Source of the DNA: Wocania_A sp964021735 | GTDB taxonomy: Bacteria > Bacteroidota > Bacteroidia > Flavobacteriales > Flavobacteriaceae | Assembly (NCBI RefSeq): GCF_964021735.1 | Contig: NZ_CAXIBN010000051.1 | Coordinates: 1 to 18,765 of the forward strand | DNA length: 18,765 nt | Direction of reading: 5' to 3' | In this document: positions 6,872 to 13,594 of the stretch, in pieces | How the letters are laid out: every line of letters begins with the position of its first letter | Numbering within the stretch: the first letter of the stretch is position 1 | Program-made: the position numbers and the translations under genes | The notes under the pieces: generated by a model | The model's input: the letters and a program-made list of their open reading frames with translations, nothing else | Told to the model about the DNA's origin: nothing | The model's database searches: none

Positions 6872-9610
6872 ATGAAATTAAAAATAACCACACTACTTAT
6901 ATTAATAACAAGTACAGTTTTTGCTCAAATAAAACTACAAGGTGTCGTAAAAGACAGTATTGGCAATCCGCTTGAATTGGCAAATGTTATTGCCATAAAT
7001 AAAGAAACTCAAGCATTAGAATCATACGGAATTACTAATGATGAAGGGCGCTATAAATTAAATTTAGAGAAAAACACCACTTATAGTTTGCAAGTAAGCT
7101 ATATAGGCATGAAGACTTTTAAAGAAGCTATTTCTACCAAAGAAATAGATATAATTAAAAATGTTTCAATGCTAACAGATAATGCTTTAGACGCTATTGA
7201 ACTTACTTACGAAATGCCCGTAACAGTAAAAGGCGATACATTGATTTATAATGCCGATTCATTTAAAAATGGTACAGAACGAAAGCTTGAAGATGTTTTA
7301 GAAAAATTACCAGGTGTAGAAATTAATGATGATGGGCAAGTAGAAGTAGAAGGTAAAGTGGTTAATAAACTCATGGTTAACGGAAAAGATTTTTTTGATG
7401 GCGACACCAAATTGGCAACAAAAAACATTCCTTCAAATGCGGTTGATAAAGTGCAAGTTTTACGAAATTATTCTGAGGTTAATCAGTTAAGGAACGTCAC
7501 AAACAATCAAGATAATGTCGCTATAAACATCAAACTTAAGGAGGGAAAAGAAAATTTTTGGTTTGGGAATGTTACAGCTGGTAGTGGTGCTTCGCCAGGT
7601 AATGAGCTTTATTTAGTACAGCCAAAACTATTTTATTACAGCCCAAAATTTAGTCTTAATTTTATAGGAGATTTAAACAATACCGGAGAATTAGCATTAA
7701 CACGTCGCGACCTTCGCGGATTTGGTGGCGGTTTTCGAGCACCAAGTAGAGGCAGTGGCACAAGCATTAATTTAGGCGATAACGGACTTAACTTTTTAAC
7801 AAGCCAAAACAATGCTCTTGAAATTGAGAACAAATTAGCAGCATCTAATTTTAGCTATTCTCCAAAAAAAGCATTAGACATAAGCGGGTTTGCAATTTAT
7901 AATAGCAGTCGTATTATGTCTAAAGAAACAAGTTTTGTGCAATATGCCGATGCCGATTTAGGAATACCAGACGAAGCCACCGAACAAAATAGTAAAGAAC
8001 GCTCCAATCAAGGTTTGGTAAAATTAAGCGCATCTTACAAACCTAACTTTAACAATCAATTAGATTATGATATTTTAGGACGTTTTTCAAAAGACGTACA
8101 AACTCAAAACCTATTATCTTCAGTAGTAGGAAATACAAATCAGTTGGATGAAGTAACACCATTTAGCATAAATCAAAACTTTAATTATTATTACACGCTT
8201 AACGAAACCAATATTTTTGCTTTTGAAGCGCAGCATTTAATAAAAAATGAAGATCCGTTTTATAATGCGTTGTTAGTAAATGACCCAAATAATAACAATG
8301 AAGCAGATCCAAATGACAGAGACGCCTTTGATACCACTGCTGAGGCTATGGGTTTTAATACCACCATAAATAATTACGATTTAGGTCAATACAGACGTAT
8401 AAAATCCAACCAACTTGATGCTAAGCTAGATTACTATAATATCCTTAATGCAAAAAGTAACATCAACTTCACTTTAGGCACTATTTTAAGTAAGCAAGAA
8501 TTCAACTCTAATATTTTTCAGTTTTTAGAAGATGGCTCTTTTTTTAACCCAACACCAACATTTAATAACGGTCGAGCCACAAATGACACCGATTATAATT
8601 TTAGTGATGTGTATTTAGGTGTTCATTACACTTTAAAAACGGGTAAGTTTACAATAACTCCTGGGTTTTCTGCACATGCTTACGGCAATAAAAACAGTCA
8701 GTTTGGAGAAACATTTAAAAACAACTTTTTTAAATTGTTACCAGATTTAGAAACCCGAATTCAATTTAAAAAAAGCGAAAGTTTAACGCTGCGCTACACT
8801 ATGCAAAATCAATTTACCGATGTTACACGATTAGCACAAGGTTTGGTATTTAATAACTTCAATAGCATTCAGTTTGGCGAACCCGATTTGCTAAATGCCT
8901 TATCGCACAATGTAAGTTTATTTTATAGTAGTTTTAATCTATTTAACTACACCAATGTTTTTGGTCGTCTTTCCTATTCTAAAAACATTGATCAGATAAG
9001 AGGTTTAACAGATTTTGAAAACGTTATTAGAACCAGTACATTTTTTAATTCTAATTTTGCTGATGAAAGTGTATCTGCAAACGGACGCATACAACGCACC
9101 TTTGGTAAATTAAGAGCGAGTTTATCTGCTAATTTTAATTATAGTAAAATTAATCAGTTTGTACAAGGCAGGCAATCTTTAAGCGAGCGATTTACCCAAA
9201 GTTATAGACCAGAATTACGCACTAATTTTAGAGATGCACCAAACGTAAGGTTTAGGTATCGTTATAGTGTTTCAAATAATAATTTAGGTACAAGCACAAC
9301 CAAATTTATTACCAATGCACCATCTGTAGATTTTGATGCTTACATCTGGAAATCTGTTACATTTAAAACAGAATACACCTATACAAATCAAGATAGCGGT
9401 ATGGAGCCATCGCAATCATTCAAAACATGGGATGCTTCTTTAGCTTATCGAAAAGACAGAGATGCTAAATGGGAGTATGAAATTAAAGCGACTAATTTAT
9501 TAGACATTGATTCGCGAGTACAAAATAGCGCAAATAACCTTGCTGTATTTAATTCTGAGACTTTTATACAACCTCGCTTTGTTACATTTAAAATTCGTTA
9601 CGAGCTGTAG
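6872..9610 (+). CDS. Outer-membrane beta-barrel protein with carboxypeptidase-regulatory-like N-domain (TonB-receptor-like)
   Basis: The protein has 912 residues and a signal peptide at about 1-19 (ending VFAQ). Next comes a carboxypeptidase-D-regulatory-like domain, about 21-105 (LQGVVKDSIGNPLELANV, then TNDEGRYKLNL). A plug-like segment at about 120-225 contains LEDVLEKLPGVEI, KLMVNGKDFF and IPSNAVDKVQVL, the pattern of TonB-dependent receptors and of the related flavobacterial outer-membrane barrel family. The remainder is long, Asn/Phe/Tyr-rich alternating strands, ending in a final strand FVTFKIRYEL. Proteins of this type sit in the outer membrane and import ligands or anchor complexes; this one has no SusD partner beside it, so a polysaccharide role is not suggested. 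It is last in the GLPGLI cluster, which ends at the terminator at 9634-9661. The substrate cannot be told from the sequence. Confidence 0.88.
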   Translation: MKLKITTLLILITSTVFAQIKLQGVVKDSIGNPLELANVIAINKETQALESYGITNDEGRYKLNLEKNTTYSLQVSYIGMKTFKEAISTKEIDIIKNVSMLTDNALDAIELTYEMPVTVKGDTLIYNADSFKNGTERKLEDVLEKLPGVEINDDGQVEVEGKVVNKLMVNGKDFFDGDTKLATKNIPSNAVDKVQVLRNYSEVNQLRNVTNNQDNVAINIKLKEGKENFWFGNVTAGSGASPGNELYLVQPKLFYYSPKFSLNFIGDLNNTGELALTRRDLRGFGGGFRAPSRGSGTSINLGDNGLNFLTSQNNALEIENKLAASNFSYSPKKALDISGFAIYNSSRIMSKETSFVQYADADLGIPDEATEQNSKERSNQGLVKLSASYKPNFNNQLDYDILGRFSKDVQTQNLLSSVVGNTNQLDEVTPFSINQNFNYYYTLNETNIFAFEAQHLIKNEDPFYNALLVNDPNNNNEADPNDRDAFDTTAEAMGFNTTINNYDLGQYRRIKSNQLDAKLDYYNILNAKSNINFTLGTILSKQEFNSNIFQFLEDGSFFNPTPTFNNGRATNDTDYNFSDVYLGVHYTLKTGKFTITPGFSAHAYGNKNSQFGETFKNNFFKLLPDLETRIQFKKSESLTLRYTMQNQFTDVTRLAQGLVFNNFNSIQFGEPDLLNALSHNVSLFYSSFNLFNYTNVFGRLSYSKNIDQIRGLTDFENVIRTSTFFNSNFADESVSANGRIQRTFGKLRASLSANFNYSKINQFVQGRQSLSERFTQSYRPELRTNFRDAPNVRFRYRYSVSNNNLGTSTTKFITNAPSVDFDAYIWKSVTFKTEYTYTNQDSGMEPSQSFKTWDASLAYRKDRDAKWEYEIKATNLLDIDSRVQNSANNLAVFNSETFIQPRFVTFKIRYEL

Positions 9611-9633
9611 TTTAGTTTGTTAATTTTATCAAG

Positions 9634-9661
9634 ACTGAATGTTATAAGTTATTCAGTTTTT
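9634..9661 (+). terminator. Intrinsic terminator after the GLPGLI/barrel cluster
   Basis: ACTGAAT (9634-9640) pairs with ATTCAGT (9651-9657) around a 10-nt loop and runs into TTTTT (9657-9661). It lies 23 bp after the barrel gene stop and only 2 bp before the -33 TTTG of the tRNA promoter. Confidence 0.7.
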
Positions 9662-9663
9662 AT

Positions 9664-9694
9664 TTTGCATAATTAACAAACTATAATATATTTG
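9664..9694 (+). promoter_or_regulatory. Promoter of the tRNA-Tyr gene
   Basis: TTTG (9664-9667), 19 bp, then TATATTTG (9687-9694): both elements match the Bacteroidota promoter consensus perfectly. The mature tRNA begins 11 bp after the -7 box, so transcription would start within a few bases of it. Confidence 0.8.
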
Positions 9695-9705
9695 CGGTCG
9701 GTTTT

Positions 9706-9787
<82 letters not shown>

Positions 9788-9797
9788 CTTTAATTTG

Positions 9798-9831
9798 AAA
9801 AGTTTGCATTTTAATGCAAACTTTTTGTTTT
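9798..9831 (+). terminator. Intrinsic terminator of the tRNA-Tyr transcript
   Basis: AAAAGTTTGCATT (9798-9810) pairs with AATGCAAACTTTT (9813-9825) around a very short loop, followed by TTTTTG-TTTT. It starts 10 bp after the tRNA and is a 13-bp perfect stem. Confidence 0.85.
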
Positions 9832-9975
9832 ATGGGTTTTTATGTTTTTGCTTCTTGAAAGAATGATTTCTCTTTAGTCACTAACTCGGAAAACTGAAAA
9901 AGGATTCGTTTAATACAAAGACGAAGTTCCGTTTCAATGAAGTTATCATTTTTTTCTGGCAAAGTCAAATTTCTA

Positions 9976-10019
9976 TAAAAACAAAAAAAGAGCCTTGTAA
10001 AACAAATTACAAGGCTCTT
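9976..10019 (-). terminator. Intrinsic terminator of metK
   Basis: On the minus strand, AAGAGCCTTGTAA (10019-10007) pairs with TTACAAGGCTCTT (10000-9988) around a 6-nt loop. A T-rich tract continues to 9976. It begins 23 bp after the metK stop. The remaining DNA between it and the tRNA terminator (about 9832-9975) shows no gene I can support. Confidence 0.9.
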
Positions 10020-10042
10020 AATATTATAAAAACGTATTGATG

Positions 10043-11296
10043 TTACAAACAAAAAGCATCTTTCACTTTATCAACATAATCTAATTTTTCCCAAGTAAAT
10101 AATTCCACATCAAGTGTTGTAGTTTCTCCATTTGGCTGGGTAAAGGTTTTAGTAACCGTTTCGTTTTTGCGTCCCATATGTCCGTAAGCAGCTGTTTCGG
10201 TATACATTGGCGAACGTAGTTTTAAGCGTTCTTCAATAGCAAATGGGCGTAAATCAAATAGTTTAGAAACTTTTTCTGCAATTTCACCATCAGTCATATT
10301 AAAAGGGCAAGTGCCATAAGTATCAACAAAAACACCCATAGGCTCAACAACACCAATAGCGTAACTTACTTGTACCAAAATTTCATCGGCAACTCCTGCA
10401 GCAACTAAGTTTTTAGCAATGTGTCGAGTAGCATAGGCTGCGCTTCTATCAACCTTACTTGGGTCTTTTCCAGAAAACGCACCGCCACCATGAGCGCCTT
10501 TACCTCCGTAAGTATCTACTATAATTTTACGGCCGGTTAATCCTGTATCTCCATGAGGACCACCAATTACAAACTTGCCAGTTGGATTGATATGATAGGT
10601 AATAGCATCATTAAACAACACTTGTATTTGTTCTGGTAATTTTGCAACCACTCGCGGTATTAAAATGGTAACAATATCTTTTCTAATTTTTGCAAGCATA
10701 GCTTTATCTTCATCAAAATCGTCATGCTGTGTAGACACTACTATAGCATCAATACGCTGTGGAACATTATCATCGCTATACTCAATAGTTACTTGACTTT
10801 TAGAGTCTGGTCTTAAATAGGTAATATCCTTATTTTCTCTACGTAATTCAGCAAGTTCTTTTAAAATTCTATGTGACAAATCTAAAGCCAAAGGCATAAA
10901 ATTTTCGGTTTCACGTGTAGCATAACCAAACATCATTCCTTGATCGCCAGCACCTTGTTCTTCTTTAGTAGATCTATCTACACCACGATTAATATCATCA
11001 GACTGTTCATGAATTGCAGAAAGCACTCCACAAGAATTGCCATCAAACATATATTCACCTTTTGTATATCCAATTTTATTAATGGTTTCTCTTGCTATTT
11101 TTTGAACATCTAAATAGGTCGTAGATTTAACCTCGCCAGCTAAAACAACTTGTCCAGTAGTTACTAATGTTTCGCAAGCAACTTTGGAGTCTCTATCAAA
11201 TGCTAAAAAGTTATCAATTAAAGCATCACTAATTTGATCTGCTACTTTATCAGGATGTCCTTCAGAAACACTTTCTGAAGTAAATAAATAAGCCAT
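10043..11296 (-). CDS. metK: S-adenosylmethionine synthetase
   Basis: The enzyme makes S-adenosylmethionine from methionine and ATP, releasing phosphate and diphosphate, in the cytoplasm; the active form in the family is a tetramer. The protein has 417 residues, slightly longer than the E. coli enzyme. The N-terminus shows SESVSEGHPDKVADQISDA with the catalytic histidine H14. GAGDQGMMFGYAT (115-127) is the family signature loop. A second signature, GGGAFSGKDPSKVDRSA, holds the phosphate-binding Lys and Arg residues. The start ATG at 11296-11294 gives the canonical MAYLFTSESV beginning. The gene is monocistronic: a promoter at 11441, a structured leader of about 130 nt, and a strong terminator 23 bp after the stop. 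The leader suggests feedback by S-adenosylmethionine. Confidence 0.98.
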   Translation of the reverse strand: MAYLFTSESVSEGHPDKVADQISDALIDNFLAFDRDSKVACETLVTTGQVVLAGEVKSTTYLDVQKIARETINKIGYTKGEYMFDGNSCGVLSAIHEQSDDINRGVDRSTKEEQGAGDQGMMFGYATRETENFMPLALDLSHRILKELAELRRENKDITYLRPDSKSQVTIEYSDDNVPQRIDAIVVSTQHDDFDEDKAMLAKIRKDIVTILIPRVVAKLPEQIQVLFNDAITYHINPTGKFVIGGPHGDTGLTGRKIIVDTYGGKGAHGGGAFSGKDPSKVDRSAAYATRHIAKNLVAAGVADEILVQVSYAIGVVEPMGVFVDTYGTCPFNMTDGEIAEKVSKLFDLRPFAIEERLKLRSPMYTETAAYGHMGRKNETVTKTFTQPNGETTTLDVELFTWEKLDYVDKVKDAFCL

Positions 11297-11311
11297 ATTT
11301 TTAATTTTATT

Positions 11312-11414
11312 AAAGATTTGACGATAGCGTCGAAGGAAGTTTGCACTGCCTTTAGCATTTTTTTTATATCAATAATTTAATTTGATATAAGAGGTTGCAA
11401 TCAGTCAAATCTTT
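11312..11414 (-). ncRNA. Structured metK leader, candidate SAM-responsive cis-regulatory RNA
   Basis: In the minus-strand transcript, AAAGATTTGAC (11414-11404) pairs perfectly with GTCAAATCTTT (11322-11312), an 11-bp closing stem. Inside, TTATATCAA (11390-11382) pairs with TTGATATAA (11372-11364). TTGCA (11400-11396) can pair with TGCAA (11345-11341). GACG-CTAT-CGTC (11332-11321) is a small hairpin whose 3' arm shares bases with the closing stem, so the two compete. Unpaired stretches include GCAACC before and TGCTAA after the internal hairpin, which recall the S-box (SAM-I) core, but the S-box P2 arm is not seen and I cannot assign a known class. No T-run follows, so control would be at translation. 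Being upstream of metK makes SAM the natural ligand guess. Confidence 0.55.
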
Positions 11415-11433
11415 CCTCTATTATTTGTGTTGG

Positions 11434-11441
11434 CAAAAGTA
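11434..11441 (-). promoter_or_regulatory. -7 element of the metK promoter
   Basis: TACTTTTG on the minus strand (11441-11434) is a perfect TAnnTTTG. No clear TTG is found 19-21 bp upstream. Transcription would start at about 11426-11430, giving a leader of roughly 130 nt that contains the structured element. Confidence 0.55.
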
Positions 11442-11491
11442 AAAAAATAAAAGAATATGAGTGTTAATTTTTCTTTTTTTCAATAAAAGAA

Positions 11492-11521
11492 TTGTTATGT
11501 AAAAATTATTTATAATATTTG
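11492..11521 (+). promoter_or_regulatory. Promoter of the ilv leader-operon transcript
   Basis: TTG (11492-11494), 19 bp, then AATATTTG (11514-11521), one mismatch to TAnnTTTG. The leader-peptide ATG starts 10 bp after the -7 box, so its transcript would have a 5' UTR of only a few bases. It is divergent from the metK promoter with about 50 bp between them. Confidence 0.6.
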
Positions 11522-11530
11522 AATCAACAA

Positions 11531-11593
11531 ATGAAAAAGCAAATTTTAAATATCATTTCTATTATTGTCATTGTGATTATTTCACAGCGATGA
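11531..11593 (+). CDS. ilv operon leader peptide (attenuator peptide)
   Basis: This 20-codon frame (ATG 11531, TGA 11591-11593) has product starting MKKQILN and continuing IISIIVIVIISQR. It contains eight Ile, two Val and one Leu codon; residues 8-17 are all Ile or Val apart from one Ser. Such regulatory-amino-acid-rich mini-peptides ahead of a terminator and BCAA genes are the hallmark of ribosome-mediated attenuation, as in E. coli ilvL. The codons for residues 14-17 lie in the 5' part of a hairpin (TGTGA 11572-11576 with TCACA 11582-11586), so a ribosome stalled for lack of charged tRNA-Ile or tRNA-Val would prevent that hairpin. No strong ribosome-binding site precedes it, and the transcript may be almost leaderless. 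The codon run and the context together make chance unlikely. Confidence 0.85.
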   Translation: MKKQILNIISIIVIVIISQR

Positions 11594-11624
11594 GGTATGG
11601 TATATTAAAACTTAAATAAATTTT

Positions 11625-11655
11625 AAAAGCCTTCCTTAAACAGAAGGCTTTTTTT
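11625..11655 (+). terminator. Attenuator terminator of the ilv operon
   Basis: AAAAGCCTTC (11625-11634) pairs with GAAGGCTTTT (11643-11652) around an 8-nt loop, followed by T residues to 11655. It lies 31 bp after the leader-peptide stop and 244 bp before ilvD, with no gene in between. A possible competing antiterminator pairs TGAGG (11591-11595) with CCTTA (11634-11638). That pairing is short and includes one G-U pair, so the anti-structure is uncertain although the terminator itself is clear. Bases 11656-11899 show only AT-rich DNA with short direct repeats (ACATCATA at 11679 and 11691). Confidence 0.82.
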
Positions 11656-11899
11656 ATTGAAGATTTTAAAGATTTTGAACATCATAAAAAACATCATATA
11701 ATTAACTAATAATCAGTATTTTAATACAATTTCAATCACAATGAATTTAACCATGAAAAACAGCAAAAAACAGATTTAAAAAACTAAAAATTTAATTTCG
11801 TAACCATTTTAGGAATATTGTTGATTTTTTAAACAAAATCTTAAATAACAAGAAGATATTTATCAATACACAGATTTAGCAAAAAATTTTGCAAAAAAC

Positions 11900-13585
11900 A
11901 TGAACAAACTTAATAAACATAGTAGGCGATTAACCCAAGATGAATCTCAACCAGCATCACAAGCCATGTTGTATGCAGTTGGTTTATCTGATGAAGATAT
12001 GCACAAAGCACAAATAGGTATTGCAAGTACAGGGTATGACGGAAACCCTTGTAATATGCACTTAAACAATTTGGCTGCGGAAGTAAAAATTGAATGTAAT
12101 ATAGCAGGTTTAGTTGGCTTAGGGTTTAATACTATTGGTGTTAGCGATGGTATATCAATGGGAACTTCGGGGATGAATTATTCTTTAGTATCAAGAGATA
12201 TTATAGCAGATTCCATAGAAACAGTTATGAATGCTCAAAGTTACGATGCTCTTGTTTCTGTAGTGGGTTGTGACAAAAATATGCCTGGTGCTGTTATTGC
12301 TATGTTGCGATTAAATCGTCCATCAATAATGATGTATGGCGGAACCATTGCATCTGGCAACTATAAAGGAAGAAAGCTAAATATTGTATCTGCCTTTGAA
12401 GCTTTAGGTCAAAAAGTAGCTGGTGAAATCGATGAAGACGAATATAGAGACATTATAAAAAGAGCTATTCCAGGAGCTGGAGCTTGTGGGGGCATGTACA
12501 CGGCAAATACCATGGCATCGGCTATAGAATGCATGGGCTTTTCTTTGCCTTATAACTCTTCTATTCCAGCAGAAAATCCAAATAAATTATCAGAAAGCGA
12601 AAGAACTGCAAGAGCTATTAAAAATTTGTTAGAATTAGATTTAAAACCATTAGATATTATTTCTAAAAAATCTATTGAAAATGCTATTGCATTAGTAAAT
12701 GCCTTAGGAGGATCTACAAATGCAGTATTACATTTTTTAGCCATTGCGCATGCTGCAGATATCGATTTTACTTTAGAAGATTTCCAACGTGTTAGTGATA
12801 GAACACCATTAATTGCAGATTTAAAACCATCTGGAAAATACTTAATGGAAGATGTTCACGGAGTTGGAGGCACACCAGCAGTAATGAAATATTTATTAGA
12901 TAATGGCTATTTACATGGTGATTGTTTAACCGTTACAGGAAAAACATTAGCAGAAAACTTAGCAGATGTTGAACCACTTACTTTTGAAAACGACCAAGAT
13001 GTTATTTATCCAAAAGATAAAGCTTTAAAATCTTCAGGAAACTTACAAATTCTTTATGGAAACCTAGCACAAGAAGGCGCAGTAGCAAAAATTAGTGGAA
13101 ATGAAGGATTACTTTTTGAAGGAAAAGCTGTGGTGTATGATGGCGAACAAGCTGCGAATACAGGAATTTCTAATGGAGAAGTAGAAAGAGGTGATGTTGT
13201 TGTTATTCGATATGTAGGTCCAAAAGGTGGTCCAGGTATGCCAGAAATGTTAAAACCAACATCTTTAATAATGGGAGCAGGTTTGGGTAAATCTGTAGCT
13301 TTAATTACAGATGGTCGTTTTTCTGGAGGAACACACGGATTTGTTGTAGGACACATTACACCAGAAGCACAAGAAGGCGGAACCATAGGATTATTAAAAA
13401 CAGGTGATACAATAAGAATTAGCGCAGAAGATAACTCCATTAATGTATTACTTTCAGATGAAGAAATAACTGAAAGAAAATCGCAATGGGTAGCACCAGA
13501 ATTAAAACATAAAAAAGGAATATTATATAAATACGCTAAAACAGTAGCATCGGCATCTAATGGCTGTGTAACTGATGCGTTTTAA
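11900..13585 (+). CDS. ilvD: Dihydroxy-acid dehydratase
   Basis: The enzyme converts 2,3-dihydroxy-isovalerate and 2,3-dihydroxy-3-methylvalerate to the 2-oxo acid precursors of valine and isoleucine. It has 561 residues, the usual size. Iron-sulfur ligand cysteines are C51 (GNPCNMHL), C124 (VGCDKNMPG) and C196 (GACGGMYTANTM). D83, D125 and K126 are the expected Mg-site residues (K126 is carbamylated in characterised members). RFSGGTHG near the C-terminus carries the active-site serine. The full complement argues for an active enzyme. The start at 11900 gives the N-terminus normal for the family (SRRLTQDESQPASQAMLYAVG). The start region is A-rich, with a GCAAAA/TTTTGC palindrome at 11879-11892. 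First structural gene of the operon, directly abutting ilvB. Confidence 0.98.
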   Translation: MNKLNKHSRRLTQDESQPASQAMLYAVGLSDEDMHKAQIGIASTGYDGNPCNMHLNNLAAEVKIECNIAGLVGLGFNTIGVSDGISMGTSGMNYSLVSRDIIADSIETVMNAQSYDALVSVVGCDKNMPGAVIAMLRLNRPSIMMYGGTIASGNYKGRKLNIVSAFEALGQKVAGEIDEDEYRDIIKRAIPGAGACGGMYTANTMASAIECMGFSLPYNSSIPAENPNKLSESERTARAIKNLLELDLKPLDIISKKSIENAIALVNALGGSTNAVLHFLAIAHAADIDFTLEDFQRVSDRTPLIADLKPSGKYLMEDVHGVGGTPAVMKYLLDNGYLHGDCLTVTGKTLAENLADVEPLTFENDQDVIYPKDKALKSSGNLQILYGNLAQEGAVAKISGNEGLLFEGKAVVYDGEQAANTGISNGEVERGDVVVIRYVGPKGGPGMPEMLKPTSLIMGAGLGKSVALITDGRFSGGTHGFVVGHITPEAQEGGTIGLLKTGDTIRISAEDNSINVLLSDEEITERKSQWVAPELKHKKGILYKYAKTVASASNGCVTDAF

Positions 13586-13594
13586 TTGGAAATT

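Noticed and set aside
9840..10052. A 70-codon open frame on the minus strand between the tRNA and metK
   Set aside because: It overlaps the end of metK and runs straight through metK's terminator stem; composition is low-complexity and no family is recognisable. The distal part could be a relic, but I cannot support it.
11741..11779. A 12-codon frame (MNLTMKNSKKQI) downstream of the attenuator
   Set aside because: It is not enriched in branched-chain residues, has no terminator after it, and is the sort of frame expected by chance in AT-rich DNA.
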